Assembly: GCA_002482765.1 (NCBI GenBank) | Contig: DLGP01000096.1 | Location: 18,497 to 82,496 of the forward strand | Origin: Alphaproteobacteria bacterium UBA7691 | Lineage (GTDB): Bacteria; Pseudomonadota; Alphaproteobacteria; Ferrovibrionales; Ferrovibrionaceae | Length of the DNA: 64,000 nt | Reading direction: 5' to 3' | Translations under genes and position numbers: made by a program | The notes under the pieces: model-generated | What the model saw: the letters and a program-made list of their open reading frames with translations, nothing else | Database searches by the model: none | What the model was told of the DNA's origin: nothing | In this document: positions 35,040-43,844 of the stretch, one piece after another | Numbering within the stretch: the first letter of the stretch is position 1 | Layout of the letters: every line of letters starts with the position of its first letter

Positions 35040-35070
35040 ATTTAAAACTATAAAGCTACTATAAGGTCAA
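35040..35070 (-). promoter_or_regulatory. MerR-type promoter of the CDF-lspA-tnpA genes
   Basis: On the minus strand TTGACC (35070-35065) and TTAAAT (35045-35040) are separated by 19 bp, the overlong spacer typical of MerR activators. The spacer contains a TATAGT repeat pair. The divergent merR gene begins at 35102. Confidence 0.75.
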
Positions 35071-35101
35071 TAGAGTAAAGAATCCGTTGGGGAGGAGGCT
35101 G

Positions 35102-35509
35102 ATGCGCATTGGTCAGTTGGCGCAGTTGGTAGGGGTCGAAACACAGACGATCCGCTTCTATGAACAGCAGGGCTTGTTGCCGCCGCCTGATCGGCAGGAC
35201 AACGGTTACCGTGTCTATACCGAGAAGCATGGTGAGGGGCTGGCCTTCATCCGTCGCTGCAGAATCCTGGGCCTGTCACTGGCTGAGATTCACGAACTAC
35301 AGAGCTATCAGGACGACCCTCATCAGCCTTGTACCGCCGTCAACGCCTTGCTCGATGATCACATCTCTCATGTGCGGTCGCAGATAACCGCTCTGCAAGC
35401 GCTTGAGAAACAACTCGTTTCACTGAGAGCGAGTTGCAACGATGACCGGGAAGTTGAAGCGTGTGGGGTTCTTGCTGGAATTAGCGAAGGAAACATGCAC
35501 CAGCAGTAG
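35102..35509 (+). CDS. MerR-family Pb/Cd/Zn-responsive regulator
   Basis: A 135-residue regulator. Residues 1-70 are the MerR winged helix (MRIGQLAQLVGVETQTIRFYEQQG, quoted in part). Cysteines in HQPCTAV near residue 79 and in a C-terminal ASCNDDREVEACGV pair fit metal sensing of the CadR/PbrR/ZntR type. An in-frame upstream TTG exists, but the GGGGAGGAGG site favours 35102. It acts on the promoter at 35040-35070. Confidence 0.88.
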   Translation: MRIGQLAQLVGVETQTIRFYEQQGLLPPPDRQDNGYRVYTEKHGEGLAFIRRCRILGLSLAEIHELQSYQDDPHQPCTAVNALLDDHISHVRSQITALQALEKQLVSLRASCNDDREVEACGVLAGISEGNMHQQ

Positions 35510-35590
35510 GTGAAGCATCAACCAGATAATCCGATGAGATGCCGGTCTGTCTCACTCTCATGCAAAGGTAAGATCAACCATTTAATCCGC

Positions 35591-35833
35591 TTACCCCCTT
35601 TTAATAAGTGAAAAATCCCCTCTTAATGCTGCATCCAAAAGACGGGCGTATTGCTCTCCGTACGATGGCTCATCAGCCACAGGTATTGGAGAGACATAGC
35701 TTGGTTTGAGCGCGCCCACCGCCATTCGTCGATCCCCCAGAATCACTTGCCCGGCAACCTTTTGGGGGCGCCGGGCAACCTTTACCCGGCCAAAAATGCC
35801 ACGATTCGCAGAGTCTGACAACCTTTTTGGCAT
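35591..35833 (-). pseudogene. Unknown gene, 3' end cut by the IS element
   Basis: The frame from ATG 35833 encodes about 78 native residues (MPKRLSDSANRGIFGRVKV start, then GDRRMAVGALKPSYVSPIP and YGEQYARLLDAALRGDF) and stops inside the IS right repeat at 35591. It is not recognised. Because it and the HTH gene on the other side both lose their 3' ends to the IS, a deletion may have accompanied the insertion. Confidence 0.4.
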
Positions 35834-35842
35834 AATCTCCAA

Positions 35843-36175
35843 CCTTTCGTCCTATAGGCTGATGTATAGGAACGGCTGGAAAATCAATAGGTGCCATGCG
35901 TATTTGGGATCACATTCGGGCAGCGTATTTCGGCTCGTACTACGTTGGAAATGCTGCCGTATTTCTCTTTGCCCACAGGGCGTCAGATTGACCCCGACTT
36001 CCGCCAAGAAGGCACAGTTGAGCACCCCCTGAGTTGCTATCTCCGCAGAATATCCCCAGCTTTTTTGGAAGTTAGAAGGGGCTTAATGTCAGCACTTGCA
36101 CCAGCGGCGAGGCTACTCACGATCAAGATGATGGCAGCCTTTTGGAGATCTTACGGATCCTTCGTCATCGCAGAC
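35843..36175. other. Non-coding stretch, no recognised gene
   Basis: No credible gene is seen. A short dyad, CCTATA (35851-35856) with TATAGG (35865-35870), lies upstream of the broken minus-strand gene and could be part of its promoter. Short open frames here resemble nothing known. Confidence 0.5.
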
Positions 36176-36622
36176 CTAGTTGATCAACTCGAACTTCCCA
36201 ACTGTGACCTGAATCCGCTTCTCGCGGCCGTCGGCGAAGTCGAGGCATGCCTCCAGGCTGCCGCCGGCGGCAAGAGGGCGCCGCAGGCGCAACAATCGGA
36301 CACGGGCAGTCTCTTCCAGATCCAGGACCTCACCAGGCAGTACCGCCATTGAGCCGATCGGCACGAAGCGACCAGGCGCCACTCTTACCTCGATCTGGCT
36401 TGCCTCAGCCGCGTCGGAATGCAGGCGGATGAACTGCCGCACCGATGCACCATTATTCTCTATGGCAAGCCGGACCAGCGTTTCACCGCCCAGAACGGCC
36501 GGTTCGGCATAGGCATGCTGGATTATCAAGGTTCCGATCTCGTCCTGATGGGCTCGAGCGGCGTCAGGACATAGCGCTAATATGACAAGAGCGACGGCGG
36601 TACCTTTCCCCAAGATATGCAT
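36176..36622 (-). CDS. Exported PCu(A)C-like protein lacking the usual copper ligands
   Basis: About 148 residues with a signal peptide (AVALVILALCPDAARA, cleavage near residue 23). The mature part resembles the beta-sandwich of PCu(A)C copper chaperones (IIQHAYAEPAVLGGE), but the H-x-M copper motif near the end is missing: the segment reads RVRLLRLRRPLAAGG. The ATG at 36622 avoids overlap with the preceding lipoprotein gene; 36655 is possible. It is the last gene of the czc-type operon. Confidence 0.6.
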   Translation of the reverse strand: MHILGKGTAVALVILALCPDAARAHQDEIGTLIIQHAYAEPAVLGGETLVRLAIENNGASVRQFIRLHSDAAEASQIEVRVAPGRFVPIGSMAVLPGEVLDLEETARVRLLRLRRPLAAGGSLEACLDFADGREKRIQVTVGKFELIN

Positions 36623-36629
36623 CCTGTGG

Positions 36630-36869
36630 CTATTCCATGTCATGGCGCCAGTCATGTCCTTTAAAGCGTGGGTTGATGCTCGGGGCGAAAGAGTGATCCT
36701 CATGTAGCTCCCTGGCGAAGCATTCCTGGAAAGCAGGAGTATCAGGTAGCAACCCCTTGGCTTGGCATCCTTGCCGAATTCCGGCGTGATACTCCCCCTG
36801 GGACCAACTACACCCACTCAGTAACAGGACCAGAGTCGAGACTGCGAAGAAGCGTTTCTGCATGGTCAT
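36630..36869 (-). CDS. Small lipoprotein
   Basis: A 79-residue protein with a lipobox signal (LVLLLSGC) and a conserved-looking mature part with two further cysteines (RQGCQAKG, FQECFAREL) and histidine-rich ends. It overlaps the czcA stop by ATGA. The role is unknown. Confidence 0.65.
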   Translation of the reverse strand: MTMQKRFFAVSTLVLLLSGCSWSQGEYHAGIRQGCQAKGLLPDTPAFQECFARELHEDHSFAPSINPRFKGHDWRHDME

Positions 36870-39800
36870 TCTCCTGCTGCGGCATGAGGCTGGTGACTGA
36901 TGACAGGATCAAGTTCATCACCACCGGTCTGCCGCCCAGTACCGAAGCGAGCGTAGAGCGCCGGCAGCACCAGCAAGGTCAGCAACGTCGAGCTGATAAG
37001 CCCACCTATCACCACAGTGGCGATGGGCTTCTGTACCTCGGCGCCCGTACCCAATGCGATTGCCATCGGTACGAACCCGAGAGAGGCAACCAGTGCTGTG
37101 ATCAGCACGGGGCGCAGGCGCGCGACCGCACCGTCAATGACGGCGGCCACCTTGTCGACACCCTCCGCCATCTCCTGCTGGATACGGCTGACCATCACCA
37201 GCCCGTTGAGCACGGCGATGCCAGATAAAGCGATAAAACCGACAATAGCCGAAACCGAAATCGGCATGCCGCGCAATGCCAGAGCCAAAATGCCACCGAC
37301 CAAGGCAAAGGGAATGCCGCTATAGACGATTAAGGCATCCCGCACACTGCCTAATGCCATGAACAGGAGGAAGAAGATCGCAGCGAAACAGAGCGGCACG
37401 ACAACGAGCAACCGGTTTTTGGCCGCAATGAGGTTTTCGTACTGCCCACCCCAGGCGATCCAATAACCAGGGGACAGAGACACCCGGGCAGAAATCTGCG
37501 CCTGGGCGTCACGCACCATTGAGCCAATGTCTCGACCGCGAACATTGGCCTGCACCACGACACGGCGCTTGCCATTTTCCCGGCTGATCTGATTCGGTCC
37601 TTCGTTTATCTCGATGTCGGCGAGCTGGCGCAGCGGGATCGTGGCCAGACGGCCGCTGCCAGGCAGTGGCACTGGCAGATTATGCAGCACCTCCAGATTG
37701 CTGCGCACCGGATCAGCCAGACGCACCACGATATCGAAGCGCTTGTCACCTTCGTATAGTGCGCCGGCTTCATGGCCGCCGATCGCCGTGGCAATGACCT
37801 GCTGCACCTGCGACACACTGAGACCACGCCGGGCGATCTCACGCTTTTTCAGCCGGATATTGAGATAGGGCAAGCCGGCCGCCTGCTCCACCTTTACATC
37901 GCTGGCACCGTTAACGCCGCGCAGCACCGCTGCCACTGCGTTAGCGGTCTCAAGCAATGTATCGAAGTCATCGCCATAGACTTTCACGGCAACATCAGAG
38001 CGCACGCCGGCGATCAGCTCATTGAAACGCATCTGAATTGGCTGCGTGAACTCGTAGTTGTTGCCCGGCACGCGGCCAACGGCTTGCTCGATCTCACGGA
38101 TCAGCTGCGCCTTGGTCTTGTCCGGGTTCGGCCATTCTTCCTGCGGCTTCAGGATAATGAAGGTGTCGGACACGTTTGGCGGCATCGGGTCGGATGCCAC
38201 TTCAGCCGTACCGGTCTTGGAGAAGACCGTGGCTACCTCCTGGAAGCGCGCCACCGTCTTCTCGACCTGGTTCTGCATGGCAGCGGACTGGTTCAGCGAC
38301 GTGCTGGGGATTCGCATGGCATGCATGGCGATATCCTTCTCGTCCAACGTGGGGATGAACTCCTGGCCAAGCTGAGTCAGCAGCAACAGGGAGCCGAAGA
38401 AAAGCGCCGCCGCTAGCGCGGCGATACGGCCTGGAATGCCGACAACACGGTTCAACAGCGCTCCATAGCGATCTTGTGCGGCCGCCATGAAACGGCTCTC
38501 CTTCTCCTTCACTGGGCCTGTGACAAACAAGGCAATCATCGCCGGCACGAAGGTGAGCGACAGCACGAAGGCACAGGCCAAGGCGATGATGACGGTCAGC
38601 GCCATAGGCTCGAACATCTTGCCTTCCACGCCCGTGAAACTCAGCATGGGCACATAGACGACGATGATGATGGCCTGGCCGAAGACCGACGGCTGTATCA
38701 TCTCCTTGGATGCCACCATCACCTCTGTCAGCCGTTCGCGACGAGTTAGCGTCCTGCGCAGCTCATGCTGCTTGTCGGCCAGATGCCGCAGGCAGTTTTC
38801 CGTGATGATCACGGCGCCATCAACAATAAGGCCGAAATCCAGGGCACCCAGGCTCATCAGATTCGCACTGATGCGTCCCTGCAGCATACCCGTTGCGGTC
38901 ATCAGCATAGTGATGGGTATGACCAAAGCCGTGATGATGGCCGCCCGTATATTCCCGAGGAACAGGAACAGGACCACGATCACCAGCAGCGCACCTTCGG
39001 CCAGGTTCTTTTCCACGGTCGCAACGGTGGCATCGACCAGCTTGGTCCGATTCAGGACTGCCGCTGCCTCCACTCCCGCTGGCAGTGACCGGTTTACCTC
39101 CGTGAGTTTCACATGCACCGCATCGGCTACCGTGCGGCTATTGCCGCCGATCAACATCAGAGCGGTGCCGACCACCACCTCCTCGCCCGCCGAACTGGCC
39201 GCACCGCTGCGCAATTCATGGCCAAGATCGACGGTGGCGACGTCATGCACATAGACCGGCACGCCATCCCTGGTGGCAACCACCACGTTTCCGATATCAT
39301 CGACGCTCTCTAGGCGACCATAGGCGCGGACCACCAAGCCCTCGCCATTCTGCTCCAGGAAACCAGCACCAATGGCGCTGTTATTGCGCTGAATCGAATC
39401 AGACAGGTCGTTCAGCGTCAGGCCGAAGGCGAGCAACCGGTCGAGTTTCGGCTGTACATGATACTCTTTGACATAGCCGCCAATGGAATCGATACCCGCG
39501 ACACCGGAGACATTACGTAATTGCGGCCGCACCAGCCAATCCTGCACAGTGCGCAAATAGGTGGCGCGCTTCACGTCGGTGTCGAGCTTCTCGCCCTCGA
39601 CAGTGATATAGCTGCCGTCCGCCTGCCAGCCGGACTCGCCGCCAATCGTCCCCTTATCCGCCTTGAAACGCACCAGCCACATATAGACTTCGCCAAGGCC
39701 CGTGGAGATCGGGCCCAGCCGTGGCTCAATGCCGCTGGGTAGCAATTCACGCGCCTCAGCCAGGCGCTCCGCCACCTGCTGGCGGGCGAAGTAGATATTC

Positions 39801-40102
39801 GTCTTTTCGCTGAAGATGGCGGTGACCTGGGAGAACCCGTTGCGCGACAGCGAACGGGTTGATTCCAGACCCGGGATGCCGGCCAACGAGTTTTCCAGCG
39901 GGTAGGTTACCTGCTTTTCGATCTCCATAGGCGACAGGGATGGCGCCACAGCATTGATCTGCACCTGGTTGTTGGTGATATCCGGCACAGCATCGATCGG
40001 CAGCTTTAGCAGCGACTGCACACCGAGAATACAGATACCAAGCGTAACGATCAGCACCACTAGGCGCTGCTGAATAGACAGGCGGAGAATTTGTTCAATC
40101 AT
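36866..40102 (-). CDS. czcA: CzcA-type heavy-metal RND efflux transporter
   Basis: A 1,078-residue inner-membrane proton/cation antiporter with twelve expected spans and two large periplasmic loops. The fourth-span motif DFGLIVDGAVIITEN (near residue 420) is that of the Zn/Co/Cd group, unlike the Cu/Ag pump at 57 kb. It forms a tripartite pump with the downstream-named adaptor and TolC-like proteins upstream in transcription (czcC, czcB). It begins 20 bp after czcB and appears intact. Confidence 0.92.
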   Translation of the reverse strand: MIEQILRLSIQQRLVVLIVTLGICILGVQSLLKLPIDAVPDITNNQVQINAVAPSLSPMEIEKQVTYPLENSLAGIPGLESTRSLSRNGFSQVTAIFSEKTNIYFARQQVAERLAEARELLPSGIEPRLGPISTGLGEVYMWLVRFKADKGTIGGESGWQADGSYITVEGEKLDTDVKRATYLRTVQDWLVRPQLRNVSGVAGIDSIGGYVKEYHVQPKLDRLLAFGLTLNDLSDSIQRNNSAIGAGFLEQNGEGLVVRAYGRLESVDDIGNVVVATRDGVPVYVHDVATVDLGHELRSGAASSAGEEVVVGTALMLIGGNSRTVADAVHVKLTEVNRSLPAGVEAAAVLNRTKLVDATVATVEKNLAEGALLVIVVLFLFLGNIRAAIITALVIPITMLMTATGMLQGRISANLMSLGALDFGLIVDGAVIITENCLRHLADKQHELRRTLTRRERLTEVMVASKEMIQPSVFGQAIIIVVYVPMLSFTGVEGKMFEPMALTVIIALACAFVLSLTFVPAMIALFVTGPVKEKESRFMAAAQDRYGALLNRVVGIPGRIAALAAALFFGSLLLLTQLGQEFIPTLDEKDIAMHAMRIPSTSLNQSAAMQNQVEKTVARFQEVATVFSKTGTAEVASDPMPPNVSDTFIILKPQEEWPNPDKTKAQLIREIEQAVGRVPGNNYEFTQPIQMRFNELIAGVRSDVAVKVYGDDFDTLLETANAVAAVLRGVNGASDVKVEQAAGLPYLNIRLKKREIARRGLSVSQVQQVIATAIGGHEAGALYEGDKRFDIVVRLADPVRSNLEVLHNLPVPLPGSGRLATIPLRQLADIEINEGPNQISRENGKRRVVVQANVRGRDIGSMVRDAQAQISARVSLSPGYWIAWGGQYENLIAAKNRLLVVVPLCFAAIFFLLFMALGSVRDALIVYSGIPFALVGGILALALRGMPISVSAIVGFIALSGIAVLNGLVMVSRIQQEMAEGVDKVAAVIDGAVARLRPVLITALVASLGFVPMAIALGTGAEVQKPIATVVIGGLISSTLLTLLVLPALYARFGTGRQTGGDELDPVISHQPHAAAGE

Positions 40103-40122
40103 GGCAGGATGCTTTCCCGTGC

Positions 40123-41343
40123 TCAGTGCGAATGCTCGGCTTCAGCCTTTTCAAGCTGCGCCTTGAGCACAAAGGAGTTCACCACCGCCACTTCCTCACC
40201 AGCTTCGACGCCGAAGCGAATTTCGGTTTGATTGCCGTCGCTGCGGCCGAGAACAATTTCACGTTTCTCAAAACCGTCTGGCGTGCGGACAAACACCACC
40301 GATTCCTTCTTCAGTCGCTGGATGGCTGCCTTGGGCACAAGAACAGCAGCACGCTCGATGGCACTCTTCACCGTTACCGAGGCAAAATCGCCAAGGCGCC
40401 AGTTCCCACTGTCATTGCTGATCTGCACGACAATCTTCGCAAGGCGGGTTTCGCGGTCGACAACCGGACTTACAAAGACAACCTTGCCCTCGACCTTGGC
40501 CGGACCGTCCGCCGCGACCAAATCTCCCTCACGTATGGAAGCAAGGTCAGACGGCGCCACTGCTGCCTCGATCCAGAGCTTTGAAAGATCAGCGACTGTG
40601 AAAAGCTCGATCTCGCTAGGAACCGAGGCACCGAGTACGCCGCGGCGCTCGACCACTCTTCCAGCAATGGGGCTGCGGATTTCCAACACCTGCAAGCCAG
40701 AGTTGCTGCCGTTCAGTCGCGACAGGTCGTTGCCATTGAAGCCGAAGGCGGCAAGCCTCTGGCGAGCCAGATCTATACGGATACGGGCTTCCTCAACGGC
40801 TGCGCGTGCCTGCAAATAGTCCTGCTCCGAGCTGATCTTCTTTTCCCAGAGATTCCGTTCACGCTCGAATGTGGTGCGCGCCAGAGCTTCGCTGCGTTGA
40901 GCCGCCAGGAATTCACCTTTGGCTTCGGCAATCTCGCGGCTTTCCAAAACCGCCAGCAATTCCCCCTTGGCCACGGCATCGCCGAGCCGCTTACGCAGAT
41001 CAACAATGACACCGGAGGACTTGGCAGCCACAGCCGCAACCTGATCCGGGTTCGCCACCACATTGCCGGGGAAAGTGGTGGTCCGCACCAACTCCCCTTC
41101 CCGCGCCGGGCTGAGGCTGATACCCGACTGCGTCACCTGATCATCGCTGAGTTTCAGCGGATTCTCCTCTGCTTCACTGCCATGGCCGCGATTCCCGCCG
41201 CCATGACCATGGCCATCTTCGGCACCATGGCTGGCTGGGCCATCGCTATGCAGGAACGGCAGTTTTTCCGGCGCCGCCACGAACAGCGTGCCGCCTATAC
41301 CGACAATCAATCCCGCCGCAAGGGCGATAAGGCTGTTACGCAT
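40123..41343 (-). CDS. czcB: RND periplasmic adaptor (CzcB-like)
   Basis: A 406-residue membrane-fusion protein. It has an N-terminal anchor or signal followed by a histidine-rich linker (residues 40-60, GHGHGGGNRGHG), a lipoyl/barrel-sandwich domain and a helical hairpin around residues 130-190. The His-rich part may bind Zn-type ions. It bridges CzcA and the outer-membrane factor. It starts 13 bp after czcC. Confidence 0.9.
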   Translation of the reverse strand: MRNSLIALAAGLIVGIGGTLFVAAPEKLPFLHSDGPASHGAEDGHGHGGGNRGHGSEAEENPLKLSDDQVTQSGISLSPAREGELVRTTTFPGNVVANPDQVAAVAAKSSGVIVDLRKRLGDAVAKGELLAVLESREIAEAKGEFLAAQRSEALARTTFERERNLWEKKISSEQDYLQARAAVEEARIRIDLARQRLAAFGFNGNDLSRLNGSNSGLQVLEIRSPIAGRVVERRGVLGASVPSEIELFTVADLSKLWIEAAVAPSDLASIREGDLVAADGPAKVEGKVVFVSPVVDRETRLAKIVVQISNDSGNWRLGDFASVTVKSAIERAAVLVPKAAIQRLKKESVVFVRTPDGFEKREIVLGRSDGNQTEIRFGVEAGEEVAVVNSFVLKAQLEKAEAEHSH

Positions 41344-41356
41344 GGGGATCTCCAGA

Positions 41357-42655
41357 TCAATAAGTGCGGCCGGCGAGACGCATCAACTCGATGCGTGCCA
41401 GGTGATAGTCGCGCAGGGCGGTGGCATGTTGCGCTTTGACATCGAATTGCGTGCGCTGGGCATCGAGCAGATCGAGAAAGCCGAATTTGCCGGCAGCATA
41501 GCCCTCGGCTGCAGCGGCATAGGTCTCGTCTGCAGCCGGGATGATCGTCCGGCTCAGCACCTCCACTTCGCGGTGCGCCGCCTGCAGCGACTGCCGCGCT
41601 TTCGCCAGGCTGGCCAGCAGATTGAGGCGCAATGCATCCGCCTCGGCTTCCGCGCGGACCAGTTCCTGGCGCGCGCGCTGGATACCGCCCCGATTGCTGT
41701 CGAACACCGGAATCGGGATCGAAATACCAACCATGAAGGCGTTGCTGTCATCCTCGTTGTAGCGGCGAATCCCGGCGCGCAGGGTCGGATCTGGCACGGC
41801 GGCGGACTGCTCCTTGGCAATAGCCGTCCTTGCCTGGGCTATGGCGGCACCGGCACGGCTGAAATCCGGGTTGGCGCGCAGGCTTTCCTCGTCGGGCCCC
41901 ACATTGGGAAGGGCACCACTGCGCTCAAACCAGCCGCCGTCATTGGCCAGGTCGATCCGAGTAACACCAAGGCTGCCGGCTAGCGTTGCTAGTACGGCAG
42001 CATATTCGCGCTCCGCTTTCTGGGTCGCCACCTCGGCGGCGGCTTGCGCGATTTCGCTCTTGCGCGCTTGGAACGGCGGCTCGCGGCCATTCTGCACCCG
42101 CTCGCGCACGGCACCGGCAAGGGCTTGCGCATTCTTCAGCCGATCACCTTCAAGCGCCACGACACGGGCGGCATACAGCGCCGACACATAGCCACGGGCG
42201 ATCTCCTCGCGCAGAGCCAGTTGATCGACATCGCGTTCGTGTCCCGCCAGAGCGAGGCCGGCATCGGCGAAACCGATCCGCGCTTCCCGCTTGCCGCCCA
42301 TTTCGATGGTCTGGGAGATGCCGGCGGCGACCTCGATATTGCGGCTGCCGCGATAGGATTTGCTGCCGGCGAAATTGTCGGCATCGACGAACAGTTCCGG
42401 ATTGGGCCGGGCTTCCGCCTGCAGGCGGTCGCCGCCGGCAGCTTCCCGCCGCGCCTCGGCAACACGCAGCCGCGGCGAATTTGCCTCGCCGATACGGAGG
42501 GCTTCTTCAAGACTGCCGATCCGGGCCACTGCACCAGAAGCCGGCGTGATCTGCACAGGAATGGTCTGCACAGGGGTAATCTGCACAGGGGTTTGCGCGG
42601 CCAATGGCTTGGCCAGACCCGCCATCACGGCGAGCGCAAGCAGGGGAAGACGCAT
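41357..42655 (-). CDS. czcC: TolC-family outer-membrane factor (CzcC-like)
   Basis: A 432-residue outer-membrane channel with a signal peptide (cleavage after LAA near residue 20) and two TolC-type helical repeats (SLEEALRIGEANSPRLRVAEA near residue 48). A short tandem repeat at the start of the mature part encodes TPVQI-like units. It is the first gene of the czcCBA set and lies 68 bp after the small exported protein gene. Confidence 0.9.
   Translation of the reverse strand: MRLPLLALAVMAGLAKPLAAQTPVQITPVQTIPVQITPASGAVARIGSLEEALRIGEANSPRLRVAEARREAAGGDRLQAEARPNPELFVDADNFAGSKSYRGSRNIEVAAGISQTIEMGGKREARIGFADAGLALAGHERDVDQLALREEIARGYVSALYAARVVALEGDRLKNAQALAGAVRERVQNGREPPFQARKSEIAQAAAEVATQKAEREYAAVLATLAGSLGVTRIDLANDGGWFERSGALPNVGPDEESLRANPDFSRAGAAIAQARTAIAKEQSAAVPDPTLRAGIRRYNEDDSNAFMVGISIPIPVFDSNRGGIQRARQELVRAEAEADALRLNLLASLAKARQSLQAAHREVEVLSRTIIPAADETYAAAAEGYAAGKFGFLDLLDAQRTQFDVKAQHATALRDYHLARIELMRLAGRTY
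42548..42592 (-). repeat. 15-bp tandem repeat (3 copies) in the czcC start
   Basis: Three 15-bp units with the core CCTGTGCAGA encode TPVQI, TPVQT and IPVQI just after the signal peptide. In-frame length change by slippage is likely. Confidence 0.7.
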
Positions 42656-42723
42656 GTTCTGTTCCCTCGAACAAAATACCAGGTACCGGCGCCAGCGGCA
42701 CCGGAGCGTTCAGGTTCGGGGAA

Positions 42724-43104
42724 TCAGGCTCGGGGAGGTTCGAGTAGGCCGAATATCAGGCCCAGATCAATGCCAGCGTCGCGTAGGCTGGTTGGGCTCT
42801 CAGTCGATGGGAAAGCCACCATCTGGACCCGCAATTGCACCGGCATGGCACGGCCATGCTGATCACAATGCACGGCACAATCCTGCACCAATTTGGCGGG
42901 AGCAGGTGTCTCGTCACCCGCAGCGGCATCCGGCGGCACGGCATCGGAGGATGCCGAATAGGCCAGCGATACCGGATCAGCAGCATTGGCAACGGCATAC
43001 TCGGTATGCCAGCCGAACAGGGCCGTGAACAGGACAGCGGACACGGCGAGCCAGGCGGCAAGAAGCCGTCCTTTCCGTCGATATGCTGCGATAGCCTGTG
43101 TCAT
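42724..43104 (-). CDS. Small exported protein, CzcI/DUF2946-like
   Basis: A 126-residue protein with an N-terminal membrane or signal segment (LLAAWLAVSAVLFTALFGW) and a short Cys/His motif, CAVHCDQHGRAM, near residue 80. It sits just upstream of a TolC-family gene, like the two similar small proteins at 49.1 and 54.3 kb. This is the genomic place of CzcI-type proteins. Its function is inferred as metal sensing or handling. Confidence 0.6.
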   Translation of the reverse strand: MTQAIAAYRRKGRLLAAWLAVSAVLFTALFGWHTEYAVANAADPVSLAYSASSDAVPPDAAAGDETPAPAKLVQDCAVHCDQHGRAMPVQLRVQMVAFPSTESPTSLRDAGIDLGLIFGLLEPPRA

Positions 43105-43137
43105 GCGCTGTGCTGCCTTCCTACACTATAACTAGGG

Positions 43138-43509
43138 CTACTTCGCGGTAAGGCTATACTGTGCCTTGCCGAGTTCCTTGCCGCCCTCGGTGAGGGTGGC
43201 CATGGCGCGGACTGCACCGGAGAGCGGTGCGCCGGCTTTACCGGCCAGCTTGTCGCCTTGCGGCTTCAGTTCCACGCTGCTCTCTGCATTGTTGACGAAG
43301 AGCTTGACCGACGCCGCCATGCCGCCCGTGGGCTGCATCGGCTTGTGGTCCTTAATGATATAGAGCTGCACATCACTGCCCTTGACCACCAATTCACCCT
43401 CATAGGCGCCAATCTTCTTCACCTGGCCGCCGTATTTCGCTTCATCGGCTTGAGCCGATACCGCGAAAGCCAGTGTTGCCGCGGCGATAATCGCTGCTAA
43501 CGCTTTCAT
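43138..43509 (-). CDS. Small exported protein of unknown function
   Basis: A 123-residue protein with a clear signal peptide (cleavage after AQA near residue 21). The mature part is beta-rich with motifs such as KKIGAYEGELVVKGSDVQLYI and lysine/glycine-rich turns, with no cysteine or histidine cluster. It probably begins the minus-strand czc operon. I do not recognise the family. Confidence 0.65.
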   Translation of the reverse strand: MKALAAIIAAATLAFAVSAQADEAKYGGQVKKIGAYEGELVVKGSDVQLYIIKDHKPMQPTGGMAASVKLFVNNAESSVELKPQGDKLAGKAGAPLSGAVRAMATLTEGGKELGKAQYSLTAK

Positions 43510-43844
43510 TCATCATCCATATGGTTGGCCTTACACGGGGAAAGTACCAAAGCCGGCAAGCGCTTGCAAGCATTCGCCCTGCGGCGCTTTGCCGCCGTAA
43601 TACTGTTGCTGTTCATGAAATGGTGCACGAAATGGACGTAAAGGCAGCGACGCCAACCCGTCACATTGGTGCCAATCTCGGCATAAAACTCGTCTGGAGT
43701 GTACTAGCGGCCGAAATCGCGATTGATGCCGTCACGCTGGATATATGTGTCGCCCCCTGTCCATTAGGATGGAATTCGAATGGGTCTGGCCTAGATATGA
43801 AGAAAAGGTCCATCCGGGCCCGGGGGTTAGAAAGAGACAGTGAA
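43510..43844. other. Intergenic stretch, no recognised gene
   Basis: No gene is recognised. A perfect 12-bp palindrome GCAAGCGCTTGC lies at 43556-43567, upstream of the czc operon, and might be regulatory. The right part leads into a decayed transposase. Confidence 0.5.

Larger units (their letters stand above)
32225..35596. mobile_element. ISPpu12-like ISL3-family element carrying metal genes
   Basis: Imperfect 24-bp terminal inverted repeats (21 of 24 match) lie at 32225-32248 and 35573-35596, giving 3,372 bp. The content, tnpA-lspA-CDF transporter-merR, is the gene set of ISPpu12 as I recall it, and its length also matches my memory. No 8-bp target duplication is seen: the flanks read ggaatttc and ccttttaa. 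So the flanks may have rearranged after insertion. Confidence 0.85.

Noticed and set aside
43556..43567. GCAAGCGCTTGC palindrome as an operator
   Set aside because: A 12-bp GC-rich dyad is not rare by chance here, and no second copy or known motif was found.
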